Assembly: GCA_905214865.1 (NCBI GenBank)
Contig: CAJMNO010000018.1
Location: forward strand, 1-48,505
DNA length: 48,505 nucleotides
Direction: 5' to 3'
Origin: an uncultured bacterium
GTDB taxonomy: Bacteria > Actinomycetota > Coriobacteriia > Coriobacteriales > Atopobiaceae
Under the pieces are notes generated by a model, which was not told where the DNA came from, ran no database searches, and was given only the letters and a program-made list of their open reading frames with translations. Numbering within the stretch: the stretch's first letter is position 1; each line of letters starts with the position of its first letter. Shown here piece after piece: positions 22,558-31,225 of this stretch. Both the position numbers and the translations under genes were made by a program.

Positions 22558-23321
22558 GTTCCCCCCTCCGCACGATACGAGTAGAAACGGTCGAGCGACC
22601 GTGGCGTGGACACCCCGCAGTCGAGGATCGAGGCGGACGGGACCCCGCGCGCCTCGAGGGTGGCCTCGATTGCCCGCGCGAGGTCGAGCCTGTCTCCCCC
22701 GCAGTCGACCTCGGGGCCAAACTCCCCCACGAACCTCTGGAGCAGTTCGTGGGAGACCTGGTAGTCGGGCCCGGCGATGTGGGGGCCAATGTAGGCGAGG
22801 GTCTCGCCCGCCTGGCGTCCCGTCGCAGAGAGGAGCACGTCGAGGGCCTTGCCAGAGATCCTCGCCGCCGTCCCGCGCCAACCCGAGTGGACGACCGCGA
22901 AGCCGCCCCCCACCACCAGCACGACGGGGACGCAGTCCGCGTAGCAGAGCAGGACCGGGACGTGGGGCGCCACGCAGACCACCGCGTCAGCGCCGGCCGA
23001 GGCCGCGCGCTTGGCTGCGTCGATGGAGGCCTCGTCCTCGCTCGAGACGAGGATCACGTGGTCGCCGTGTACCTGATGGGGGTTGACCAGACGCGCCTCC
23101 CAGTCCCCCGCCCCCACGGCGCGAATGGCGCGAAAGCGGTTCTCGGCAACTGCATGCGGGTCGTCGCCGCAGCGGTCCCCGAGGTTGAGGGACGCGTAGG
23201 GAGGCGCGGACACGCCACCCGTCCGCTCGGTGAACGCAAGCGTGACCCCGCCGGGGTGACGCTGGTCACCGAGCAGGGTCACGCCATGCGAGACGAACCT
23301 GGAAAGGCACGGGGTCGTCAT
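22521..23321 (-). CDS. pgeF: Purine nucleoside phosphorylase-type laccase-domain protein (YlmD/PgeF)
   Basis: A member of the YfiH/YlmD laccase-domain family; characterised members act on purine nucleosides, and the E. coli member (PgeF) edits misincorporated peptidoglycan. The 266-residue product shows the family's zinc and active-site set: VNPHQVHGDHV, CYADCVPVVLV, FAVVHSGWRGTAARI and IGPHIAGPDYQV, with RFYSYRAEG..CGRHGA at the end. It begins ten bases after the ftsZ stop, as ylmD does in Gram-positives. Its 3-prime end overlaps the pstS start by 37 bases. Confidence 0.92.
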   Translation of the reverse strand: MTTPCLSRFVSHGVTLLGDQRHPGGVTLAFTERTGGVSAPPYASLNLGDRCGDDPHAVAENRFRAIRAVGAGDWEARLVNPHQVHGDHVILVSSEDEASIDAAKRAASAGADAVVCVAPHVPVLLCYADCVPVVLVVGGGFAVVHSGWRGTAARISGKALDVLLSATGRQAGETLAYIGPHIAGPDYQVSHELLQRFVGEFGPEVDCGGDRLDLARAIEATLEARGVPSASILDCGVSTPRSLDRFYSYRAEGGTCGRHGAIAFMS

Positions 23322-23331
23322 CGTCGAGCAC

Positions 23332-24471
23332 CTAGATGCGGCTGTGCTTCAGGAACTCGGGGATGTCGAACTCCTTGTCGTTGTTGGAGGGAGCCGAGGA
23401 CGGGCGCGGGGCGGACGTCTGTGGCGCCGCGGAGGGGGCGGAGACGCGGGAGCCGCGCGAGGAGCGGCTGGAGCGGTCCGTGCCCAGCGTGGGGATGGAC
23501 TGCTGCACGTTGACGTTGCCGTCGTTGAAGCCGGTCGCGATGACCGTGACGCGCACCTGGTCGCCCAGGCTCTCGTCCACGACCGTGCCAAAGATGATGT
23601 TGGCGTCGGGGTCGACGTTCTTGGCCACGAGGTCGGCGGCGTCGTTGATCTCCTGGATGCCGAGGTCCTTGTTTCCGGCGATGGAGAGCAGGACGCGCGT
23701 GGCGCCGTCGATGGAGTTCTCGAGCAGGCGGCTGGAGATGGCCTCCTCGGCGGCGTCGGCCGCACGGTTGTCGCCGGAGGCGATGCCCACGCCCATCATT
23801 GCGGTGCCGGCGCCGCGCATGATGGTGCAGACGTCCGCAAAGTCGAGGTTGATGAGGCCGGGGACGGTGATGAGGTCGGTGATGCCCTGGGTGCCCTGGC
23901 ACAGCACGTCATCCGCCATCCTGAATGCCTCGAGGAAGCTCGTCTTCTTCTCGGAGAGGTCGAGCAGGCGGTCGTTGGGGATGACGATGAGGGCGTCGAC
24001 GCTCTCGGAGAGGGTGCTGATGCCCTCCTCGGCGCGCTTGGTGCGGGGACGGCCCTCGAAGGTGAAGGGCTTGGTCACGACGCCCACGGTGAGCGCGCCC
24101 ACGTCGTTCTTGGCGATGTCGGCGACAACGGGCGCCGCGCCGGTGCCGGTGCCGCCGCCCTCGCCGGCCGTGATGAAGACCATGTCGGCGCCGGCGAGCG
24201 CCTGCTTGATCTCGTCGTGGGAGTCCTCGGCGGCCTCCGCGCCCACCTCGGGGTTGGCGCCCGCGCCGAGCCCGCGCGTGATGTCCTCGCCAATGTGGAC
24301 CTTGATGTCGGCGTCCGAGATCGCGAGCGCCTGGGCGTCGGTGTTGACGGCGACGAACTCGACCCCGCGGATCCCCTCCTCAATCATGCGGTTGACCGCG
24401 TTGGTCCCGCCGCCACCGACGCCGACCACTTTGATGACGGCAAGGTAGTTGCTGGGGATCTCGTTGTCCAT
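23332..24471 (-). CDS. ftsZ: Cell division GTPase FtsZ
   Basis: The tubulin-like GTPase that forms the division ring. With the ATG at 24471 it is 379 residues: N-terminal VVGVGGGGTNAVNRM, the tubulin signature GGGTGTG (105-111), the T7 loop region NLDFADVCTIM, a short Ser/Arg/Pro linker, and a conserved C-terminal peptide (EFDIPEFLKHSRI) that binds SepF. AGGAGG lies seven bases before this ATG and four before an adjacent ATG at 24474. The same frame stays open a further 43 codons to an ATG at 24603, so an N-terminally extended form is possible but has a poorer ribosome site. Confidence 0.96.
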   Translation of the reverse strand: MDNEIPSNYLAVIKVVGVGGGGTNAVNRMIEEGIRGVEFVAVNTDAQALAISDADIKVHIGEDITRGLGAGANPEVGAEAAEDSHDEIKQALAGADMVFITAGEGGGTGTGAAPVVADIAKNDVGALTVGVVTKPFTFEGRPRTKRAEEGISTLSESVDALIVIPNDRLLDLSEKKTSFLEAFRMADDVLCQGTQGITDLITVPGLINLDFADVCTIMRGAGTAMMGVGIASGDNRAADAAEEAISSRLLENSIDGATRVLLSIAGNKDLGIQEINDAADLVAKNVDPDANIIFGTVVDESLGDQVRVTVIATGFNDGNVNVQQSIPTLGTDRSSRSSRGSRVSAPSAAPQTSAPRPSSAPSNNDKEFDIPEFLKHSRI

Positions 24472-24868
24472 CATGGTTCCTCCTCGCTTGGCGACGGTCT
24501 GGGGAGCTTCCGCCGGTTTCCGTACGGGTGCCGCCCCACCAGAGATGGTGTGCCCTGCGGTACCGTTCCTGTGGTGCTGCTGACTCTTGCGCCTGTCTGC
24601 CATGGTTCGTCTCTGGTTCTCTGGTACCTAGCTTCCTGCGGTGAATCGGACCGGGCAAAACCCTAAACCTCAGGTAGAACCCTATGCCACGTTCAAAGCG
24701 CGCTATATTCGCACACTTTTGCCGACGGAGTCAACAACTTTGTCAGAATTGTGGATTCCCCTGCTCAGAGGCCCCATTTTAGTTGGTTTGGAGTCTTAAG
24801 CGGAGCTTTAGGGTTAGGGCTCCAAAAACCCTCTGTCCCCCGTTCCCTCAACCACCTGGACCGGCTCG
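24472..24868 (-). promoter_or_regulatory. ftsQ-ftsZ intergenic region with candidate ftsZ promoter
   Basis: This stretch of about 400 bp is AT-richer than its neighbours. On the minus strand TTGACT (-35, 24729-24734) and GAATAT (-10, 24705-24710) are 18 bp apart and give a transcript with a leader of about 225 bases. The leader contains the open 43-codon extension of the ftsZ frame. AACCCTAAA (24659-24667) and TTTAGGGTT (24807-24815) are inverted copies flanking the promoter. No separate gene is visible. Confidence 0.5.
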
Positions 24869-26098
24869 TCACTGCCCTGTCACCGCAGTGGAGTCGGCAG
24901 ACGAGTCCGCCGCGGCGGAGGAGGCCGTTGCCGCCGAGTCCGTGGCGGAGGAGTCCGAGGCATCCGTCGACGACGTGGTGGTCCCCACGAGGGCCCCCGT
25001 GCCCTCCCCCACGTTGTCGGAGTCGATCATGCGATAGGTGGGCTTGCTCGGAACGCGCACGTTGATGTAGGTGAGCTTGCCGGAGTACTGGGAGAGGATC
25101 TGCTCGATGACCTCCTCCTTGGTGCTCACGTCGGTGGCGGACCCCAGCGAGATCTCCACGCCGCTCTTGAGCGTGCACGAGATGCTGTCGAGGCTCTGGG
25201 CGCTGTAGCTCACTATCTGCGAGGTGAGCGTGTCGGAGAACGTGCTCTGGTAGGTCTCGACCGCCTGGATGACGGAGTCGCTCGCCGTTGAGCCGGCCAC
25301 GGGGCTCACGGTGGCGGGGACGTCGGTGATGAGGAGGGCGCCCATCTCCTGCGCCTTGGCGAGGGCGGCGTCGTCGATGGACTCCCCATCCGAGGTGGTG
25401 ACGGACACGGGCTCGATCCAGACCCCTCCGTCCCCGAGGCACCACACCACGCTTCCCGACGACATGACCACGAGGGACTCAACCGAACGCTCCGTGACCT
25501 CGATCCTCAGCGTGTTGGGGAACTCCCTCACGTAGGTGACCTGACCCACCCAGGGGTTCTTCTGCAGGTTGGAGGTGATCTTGGCCTCGTCGAGGTTGAG
25601 CAGCGTCGTGCCCTGGGGGATGGCGGCGAGCTTGGCGATGTCGTCCTTGCTCACGTGCTCGGTCGCCGTGGTCTCGATCGAGGTGATGGAGAACACGGGG
25701 GTGTACGAGAGCACGAGGAAGCCAACGAGGGCCACCAGGAGCGCGATGGCGACGGCGATGCAGGCCACGATGAGTCTGCGCGCCGCATTGCCTCCCTTGT
25801 CCCGCCGGGCGGAGCGGCGTTCCGCGGGCGTCTGCTCCCCCCTCCCTGGCCTGGGGAGGGGAATGGAGGGAAGGGAGGGCTTGGCGGGCTTCCGAACCGG
25901 TACCTCCCGCTTGGGGGAGCGAAGCCGGGCCGTCGAGGGGACGGTGGAGACCTTGGGCTGCGAGACGCGCCCCCCACGGGGGCGGGGGGGTCGCCCGGAA
26001 GACGGGCGCGAGGACGGGGCCGACGCCCTGCCGCCACCGGTCGGGCGGGACCCGGAGCCCCGTGGCGTACCCCTACGTGTCGGTTGCCTTGAAGCCAC
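24869..26098 (-). CDS. ftsQ: Cell division protein FtsQ/DivIB
   Basis: A bitopic divisome protein that holds the FtsL/FtsB-type subcomplex. The 409-residue product has a basic, proline-rich cytosolic part (residues 1-107), one transmembrane helix (about 108-130, LIVACIAVAIALLVALVGFL), then an external POTRA domain (SITSIETTATEHVSKDDIAK through VTYVREFPNTLRIEVTERS) and beta domain. It ends in an unusual Ser/Ala/Thr/Asp-only tail of about 40 residues. The long cytosolic part and tail make it larger than firmicute DivIB. It follows murB by 11 bases. Confidence 0.9.
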   Translation of the reverse strand: MASRQPTRRGTPRGSGSRPTGGGRASAPSSRPSSGRPPRPRGGRVSQPKVSTVPSTARLRSPKREVPVRKPAKPSLPSIPLPRPGRGEQTPAERRSARRDKGGNAARRLIVACIAVAIALLVALVGFLVLSYTPVFSITSIETTATEHVSKDDIAKLAAIPQGTTLLNLDEAKITSNLQKNPWVGQVTYVREFPNTLRIEVTERSVESLVVMSSGSVVWCLGDGGVWIEPVSVTTSDGESIDDAALAKAQEMGALLITDVPATVSPVAGSTASDSVIQAVETYQSTFSDTLTSQIVSYSAQSLDSISCTLKSGVEISLGSATDVSTKEEVIEQILSQYSGKLTYINVRVPSKPTYRMIDSDNVGEGTGALVGTTTSSTDASDSSATDSAATASSAAADSSADSTAVTGQ

Positions 26099-26109
26099 CA
26101 GCTACCGTC

Positions 26110-27024
26110 CTACTCCTCGAAGCCGAGGCACTTCACCTCGGGCGTAAGCTCCACGCCAAACCTCGCCGCGACCTCGTCGTGGACGTGGCGGATGACGGCG
26201 ACCACGTCTGCCGCAGTCGCTCCACCGTCGTTGACCACGAAGTTTGCGTGCTGGGTGGAAACGACGGCGCCGCCGACGCGATACCCCTTGAGCCCGCACT
26301 CCTCGATGAGCCTCCCCGCGGAGCGGTCGCCCGGGTTGCGGAACACCGAGCCGCAGGAGGGGCTCCCCAGGGGCTGCCTGGTGCGGCGCCGCGAGAGCCT
26401 CCTGTCCATCTCCTCGCCGATCTGGGCCTTGTCGCCCGGCTGCAGCACTAGGTTGGCCTCGAGGATGACCTCGTCGCCGGGGAGGCTTGTCCAGCGGTAG
26501 CCCCACTCGACCTCGCTGCCCTGATAGCGCCTGAGCCCCTCTCCGGGCTTGTAGGTGACGAGGTCGCTCACCAAGGGGCCAATCCACTCGTGGCGGGTAC
26601 CCGCGTCCATCGACACGGCACCTCCCACGGTGCCGGGGATGCCCACGCAGAACTCGAGCCCCGAGAGGGAGTGGGCGAGCGTCTCGGTCACCAGCTTGGA
26701 GAGCGTGGCTCCAGCGCCGGCGGAAACGACGCCGTCCTGGCCGAACGAGATCTTTGAGAACTCGCGTCCCAGGCGGATGACGCACCCCCTGTAACCGGCG
26801 TCGGCGGCGAGGATGTTGGAGCCGCGCCCCAGGACGACCCAGGGGACGTCCTCGGCCCCCAGCCGCTCGATGACCCTGCGCAGGGCAGGGTAGCTGTGAA
26901 CCGTGACGTAGAGCGCCGCGGGACCGCCGATGTGGAAGGTCGTGCGCATGGAGAGGCGCTCGTCCCTCCTCACGTCGGCGTCGAGGGCCCCCGAGAGGGC
27001 CATGTAGGCGTTGTAGACGCTCAA
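26110..27024 (-). CDS. murB: UDP-N-acetylenolpyruvoylglucosamine reductase
   Basis: MurB reduces UDP-GlcNAc-enolpyruvate to UDP-MurNAc with NADPH and bound FAD. The 304-residue product shows the FAD domain (TTFHIGGPAALYV, VVLGRGSNILAADAGYRG, GIPGTVGGAVSMDAG) and the catalytic serine loop SCGSVFRNP, plus KGYRVGGAVVSTQHANF and the C-terminal glutamate in LTPEVKCLG. The likely start is a TTG at 27024, one base after the murC stop; an ATG seven codons on is an alternative. Neither has a strong ribosome site, suggesting translational coupling to murC. Confidence 0.94.
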   Translation of the reverse strand: MSVYNAYMALSGALDADVRRDERLSMRTTFHIGGPAALYVTVHSYPALRRVIERLGAEDVPWVVLGRGSNILAADAGYRGCVIRLGREFSKISFGQDGVVSAGAGATLSKLVTETLAHSLSGLEFCVGIPGTVGGAVSMDAGTRHEWIGPLVSDLVTYKPGEGLRRYQGSEVEWGYRWTSLPGDEVILEANLVLQPGDKAQIGEEMDRRLSRRRTRQPLGSPSCGSVFRNPGDRSAGRLIEECGLKGYRVGGAVVSTQHANFVVNDGGATAADVVAVIRHVHDEVAARFGVELTPEVKCLGFEE

Positions 27025-27025
27025 C

Positions 27026-28444
27026 CTAGCGCTCTGCTTCCTCGTCCTGCTCCCGCTTCGCCTTGATGAAGGCCGGGCCGATGGACGTGACGTCTCCCGC
27101 GCCCTGCGTGATGAGGAGGTCTCCGGGGCGCGTAACCTCCACCAGGCGGCGGACGACGTCCTTGCGGTTGGGAACGAAGCTCACGTCGGGAACGACGCCC
27201 GCCTCCTCGACCTTGCCCGAGACCGTCTTGCCCGATATGCCGGGGATGGGCGTCTCGCCCGCGGAGAACACGTCAGTGACGATGAGGACGTCCACGTCGT
27301 CGAAGGCGTGGGCGAACATGTCCTGGAGGGCCTGGGTGCGCGTGTAGCGATGCGGCTGGAACACGCACACGATGCGATCGAACCCAAGGTCCTTCGCGGC
27401 GCCGAGGGTCGCCTTGATCTCGGTGGGATGGTGGCCGTAGTCGTCCACGACGGTCACGCCGTCGATGTCGCCCACGTGCGTGAACCTGCGATGTGCGCCC
27501 TTGAAGCCGCTCACGGCACGAGCGGCGGCATCGAGGTCGCACCCCAGGGCGTAGGCGACGGCGATGGCGGCAGTCGCGTTTGCCATGTTGTGGCGGCCGG
27601 GGTTGGCGTGGATGGTGACGGGCACCTCGCCCTTGGGGGCGCGAACCACGAAGTGGCTCTCCAGACCGTGGTGGTTGTCCTCGGGAAGGCACACGAAGTC
27701 GTTGTCCTCGTCAAAGCCGTAGGTGAGGACCCTGCGGCCCGTGGAGCGCGCAAGCTCGACGTAGTGGGGGTTGTCGCCAAAGATCACGATGGTCCCGGCA
27801 TCGCCCACAAGGTCCATGAACTTACAGAAGGTGCGCTCGATGTTCTCGAGGGTGCCGTAGTGGTCCAGGTGGTCCGCCTCGATGTTGGTGACGACCACGA
27901 TGTCGGGGTTGAGGTAGAGGAACGACCCGTCGGACTCGTCCGCCTCGCACACGAAGTAGCCTCCGTTGCCGTTGCGGCCGTTTGTGCCGTACTCCTCCAC
28001 GATGCCGCCGATGAGGAACGAGGGGTCCATGCCCAGGTGGTCGAGCATCGTGGCGACCATGCTCGACGTGGTGGTCTTGCCGTGCGTGCCCGCCACGGCG
28101 ACGGTGGTGGCGTCCTCGGAGAGGGCGGAGAGCATCTTCGCGCGCGGCCAGACGGGGATGCCAAGCTCCCTGGCGCGGATGACCTCGGGGTTGGTCTCGG
28201 GGATGGCGGAGGAGGTCACCACGACCTCCGGCGAGACCTCGTCGATGGTGATAGCCTTGTGGCCCACGCGCACGTCAATCCCCGCGGCCTCGAGGTCGCG
28301 GACGTAGCGGGACGCCTTGAGGTCGGACCCGGTGACCTTGCAGCCCCGCTGGTGGAGCACGAGGGCGATGCCGCTCATACCGGCACCGCCGATGCCGATG
28401 AAGTGAGCGCTGTGGATGTTAGAGGCGGATACGGAATCGGCCAT
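27026..28444 (-). CDS. murC: UDP-N-acetylmuramate--L-alanine ligase
   Basis: MurC attaches L-alanine to UDP-MurNAc, the first ATP-dependent step of stem-peptide assembly. The 472-residue product has the N-terminal UDP-binding FIGIGGAGMSGIA (15-27), the P-loop VAGTHGKTTTSSM (118-129), the central NIEADHLDHYG, and the C-terminal YGHHPTEI and FQPHRYTRT signatures. AAGGAGA lies before the ATG at 28444; an 80-bp spacer separates it from murG. Confidence 0.96.
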   Translation of the reverse strand: MADSVSASNIHSAHFIGIGGAGMSGIALVLHQRGCKVTGSDLKASRYVRDLEAAGIDVRVGHKAITIDEVSPEVVVTSSAIPETNPEVIRARELGIPVWPRAKMLSALSEDATTVAVAGTHGKTTTSSMVATMLDHLGMDPSFLIGGIVEEYGTNGRNGNGGYFVCEADESDGSFLYLNPDIVVVTNIEADHLDHYGTLENIERTFCKFMDLVGDAGTIVIFGDNPHYVELARSTGRRVLTYGFDEDNDFVCLPEDNHHGLESHFVVRAPKGEVPVTIHANPGRHNMANATAAIAVAYALGCDLDAAARAVSGFKGAHRRFTHVGDIDGVTVVDDYGHHPTEIKATLGAAKDLGFDRIVCVFQPHRYTRTQALQDMFAHAFDDVDVLIVTDVFSAGETPIPGISGKTVSGKVEEAGVVPDVSFVPNRKDVVRRLVEVTRPGDLLITQGAGDVTSIGPAFIKAKREQDEEAER

Positions 28445-28524
28445 GGGCACCTTCTCCTTAAAGACAGCATGAGTGGCCCGCCCGATGGGCAGACCACCCA
28501 TATACTCTACCCGATTGGGGCGCG

Positions 28525-29661
28525 TCACCTGAGGGCGGCGGCACTCTCCACTTGGTCTGCGAGGGCCGAGGCGGCCTTGTCCTGTGCCAACCCCTTGGCG
28601 CACTCGCGCATGCGGGCCCGCTCGGACGCGTCGCCCAGGAGCCCAATGAGCGTCTCCTCGAACACGGGCTGGTCGATCTGGTCGTCGCTCACCAGCCGGG
28701 CCGCACCCGCGTCGACGAGGTAGCGGGCGTTGGTGGTCTGGTGGTCCGCCGTCGCCTGAGGGTACGGGATTAGGATGCTCGGGACGGCGAGGGCCGCGAT
28801 CTCGGCGATCGAGGACGCGCCGGCACGCGAGAGCACCAGGTCGGCGGCCGCAAGCGCCTCTCCCATGTTGTCGATGTAGGGGAGCACCCTCCAGCGCTTC
28901 GCCTGCTCGTCGGTGAGGGCCAGGTCGCGCACCACGTCGTCGTAGCCCCTCTTGCCCGTGGAGTGCACCACGTAGAGGTCGTCCTGGGAGAGGAGCTCGT
29001 CCCTCAGCCGCTCCACGCCCTGGTTGACGTGCCGGGCGCCCAGGCTCCCGCCGAACACCAGCAGCATGGTGGCTCCGTCGGGAATGCCGAGCGCCTCCCT
29101 GCCGCTCGCACGGCTCGCCTCGATGACGCTGCGGCGGACGGGGTTGCCCGTCACGACGATCTGGGTGTCGGCGGACACGCGGTCCTTGAACGCGTCGATG
29201 GCGACGGGCAGCGAGACGCACACGCACTTGACCTTGCGGGCAGAGGACTTGTTTGCCAGGCCGGGGACCGAGTTCTGCTCGTGGATGACGCACGGGATGC
29301 CGTGGTCGTGGCACCAGTTGATCAGGGGGAGCTCGACGTAGGCGCCAAAGCCCACCGCCACGTCCGGCGCGCCGTCGCGGGAGAAGTCCTGCCCCAGCAC
29401 GCTCTGCGCCTTCCTCATGCGCCAGAGGGCGCTGACGAGCGTCCAGGGACGCGAGCGGTCGAAGCCCGTGACGTCGATGGGAGAGAACGGGAAGCCCGCC
29501 TGCGGCACGAGCGTCGCCTCGAGCCTGGTTGGCTGGCCGTAGAAGCGCACGTCGTGCCCGCGGGAGGAGAGCTCCTCCGCCAGGGCGAGCGCGGGGTTGA
29601 TGTGTCCCGCCGTGCCGCCCGCGGCAATCGCGACCCTGAGCCTATCTGCCACGCCTCTCAC
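28525..29661 (-). CDS. murG: UDP-GlcNAc:lipid I N-acetylglucosaminyltransferase
   Basis: MurG makes lipid II by adding GlcNAc to undecaprenyl-PP-MurNAc-pentapeptide at the inner membrane face. The 378-residue GT28 protein has the G-loop AAGGTAGHINPALALAEEL near the start, the hydrophobic FPF/INWCHDHGIPCVIHEQN region, and the UDP-GlcNAc site GGSLGARHVNQ and SRAGASSIAEIAAL. It starts at a GTG (29661) that lies 20 bases inside the end of ftsW, giving tight coupling. Confidence 0.95.
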   Translation of the reverse strand: MRGVADRLRVAIAAGGTAGHINPALALAEELSSRGHDVRFYGQPTRLEATLVPQAGFPFSPIDVTGFDRSRPWTLVSALWRMRKAQSVLGQDFSRDGAPDVAVGFGAYVELPLINWCHDHGIPCVIHEQNSVPGLANKSSARKVKCVCVSLPVAIDAFKDRVSADTQIVVTGNPVRRSVIEASRASGREALGIPDGATMLLVFGGSLGARHVNQGVERLRDELLSQDDLYVVHSTGKRGYDDVVRDLALTDEQAKRWRVLPYIDNMGEALAAADLVLSRAGASSIAEIAALAVPSILIPYPQATADHQTTNARYLVDAGAARLVSDDQIDQPVFEETLIGLLGDASERARMRECAKGLAQDKAASALADQVESAAALR

Positions 29662-31225
29662 CGTTCCTTCCGTTTCCGGGACGCCTGCCTCGCACGTCCG
29701 GACCCTCGTCCCTCTTCCTGAGCCTCTCGCCCGCGGAGGGCCCGAGGTCGATTCTCCGTCGACCGTTAGAGTCTACGCTCACTCGGCCCTCCGGATGGCG
29801 AGACGCGAGGTCGCGTTCTGCCCGAAGCGAGCGCGGGGTGCGCGACCCGGCGAGCGGGGTGGGCGTCGCTCCCCCGCCGATGACCCTGAACCTCGTGCCG
29901 CTGCCCGACGCATCCTCGGAGCCACGCGCAGAGCGCGGCATGGGCTCCGAGACCCCCTCGCGGTCCACCCTGGGTGCCTGGGTCACGCTCCAGTCCATCC
30001 TCGCTCGGTCGTGCTCGGTGACCGGGAGCCTGGACTGCTTGGACACTGACAGCACGAGCCCCGCGAGCATGAGGCACGACATGACCGAGGAGCCTCCGTA
30101 CGAGATGAACGGGACCGGCTTGCCCGAGAGCGGGAACACCCCCACGACGCCGCTCACGTTGAGGAGGAGCTGCACCACGAGCATGGTCACCGACCCGGTG
30201 GCGATCAGCTGCCCCGTCATGTCGGGCGCATACCGTGCGATCTTGAGCCCCGCCCACAGCATGACGCCGAAGCCGGCGAGTACGCCGAGCGTCCCCACCA
30301 GGCCGCACTCCTCCCCTATCACGGCATAGATGAAGTCGTTGTACGCCATGGGCAGGTACGAGTACTTCTGACGCCCCATGCCAATGCCCACGCCGAAGAG
30401 GCCGCCCGAGCCGAAGGCGTAGAAGCCCTGGATGAGCTGGTAGCCACTGCCATAGGGGTCGCTCCAGGGGTTGAGCACCGTCATGATGCGGGCCCGCGAG
30501 TACGAGTCCCTGAGCGAGAGGACCACCATGCCCGCAAGGCCAACGGCGAACAGCCCGACGACCCAGCGGCGGGGAACCCCGGCGAACCACAGCATCACCA
30601 GGATCGTGACGGCACAGATCATCATGGTGCCCTTGTCGGGCTGCAGGAGGATCATCACCAGGGGGACGCCTACGAGGAGCGCCGACCTCTTGAGGAGCTC
30701 CCTCGTGTCGAGCCTCTGCTTCTCCATGTAGTCGCTCAGCAGGCCTGCCGAGATGACCACGATGGCCACCTTGGCAAACTCCGACGGCTGGAGGTGGAGG
30801 GGACCGATGGCGATCCAACGCGACGCGCCGTAGGCGTCGGCACCCGCGAAGGGCAGGAAGATGAGGCCCAACGCGAGGACCATGACCACCCAGATCACGG
30901 GCATGAGCCGCCCGCTCAGCAGGTGGTAGTCGCATTTGAAGAGGGCAAGCGCGAAGGCGGTCCCGAAGGCAACGAACATGAGCTGCCGCTCCACGTAGTA
31001 CGCGGGATCGTTGCCGTAGTCCTGGGAGATGAGCGACGTGATGGACGACGACGAGTAGATCATGAGGAGGCCAAAGCCAACGAGGGCGAAGACAGCCGCG
31101 ATGAAGACGAGGCGCGGCTTCATGAAGCGCGCGGGAACGCCCAGGATCAGGCGGTCCTCGCCGTCGCCGCGACGTCTGGAGCGCGACGCCCGACCCCCCA
31201 CGGAGGGGTTCGCGGAGCGGGCCAT
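29642..31225 (-). CDS. ftsW: Lipid II polymerase FtsW (SEDS family)
   Basis: FtsW is the glycosyltransferase that polymerises septal peptidoglycan with its partner transpeptidase. The 527-residue protein has about ten membrane helices between residues 37 and 400. SEDS marks are visible: the catalytic-loop region GASRWIAIGPLHLQPSEFAK, LLQPDKGTM, NPWSDPYGSGYQ, and PLSGKPVPFISYGGSS. A long basic, disordered C-terminal tail (about residues 410-527) exceeds firmicute FtsW, as often seen in Actinobacteria. It starts directly after murD and overlaps murG. Confidence 0.95.
   Translation of the reverse strand: MARSANPSVGGRASRSRRRGDGEDRLILGVPARFMKPRLVFIAAVFALVGFGLLMIYSSSSITSLISQDYGNDPAYYVERQLMFVAFGTAFALALFKCDYHLLSGRLMPVIWVVMVLALGLIFLPFAGADAYGASRWIAIGPLHLQPSEFAKVAIVVISAGLLSDYMEKQRLDTRELLKRSALLVGVPLVMILLQPDKGTMMICAVTILVMLWFAGVPRRWVVGLFAVGLAGMVVLSLRDSYSRARIMTVLNPWSDPYGSGYQLIQGFYAFGSGGLFGVGIGMGRQKYSYLPMAYNDFIYAVIGEECGLVGTLGVLAGFGVMLWAGLKIARYAPDMTGQLIATGSVTMLVVQLLLNVSGVVGVFPLSGKPVPFISYGGSSVMSCLMLAGLVLSVSKQSRLPVTEHDRARMDWSVTQAPRVDREGVSEPMPRSARGSEDASGSGTRFRVIGGGATPTPLAGSRTPRSLRAERDLASRHPEGRVSVDSNGRRRIDLGPSAGERLRKRDEGPDVRGRRPGNGRNGERRGR

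Noticed and set aside
24659..24815. Telomere-like AACCCTAAA / TTTAGGGTT pair near ftsZ
   Set aside because: A single nine-base inverted pair about 140 bp apart could arise by chance; noted only as part of the ftsZ upstream region.
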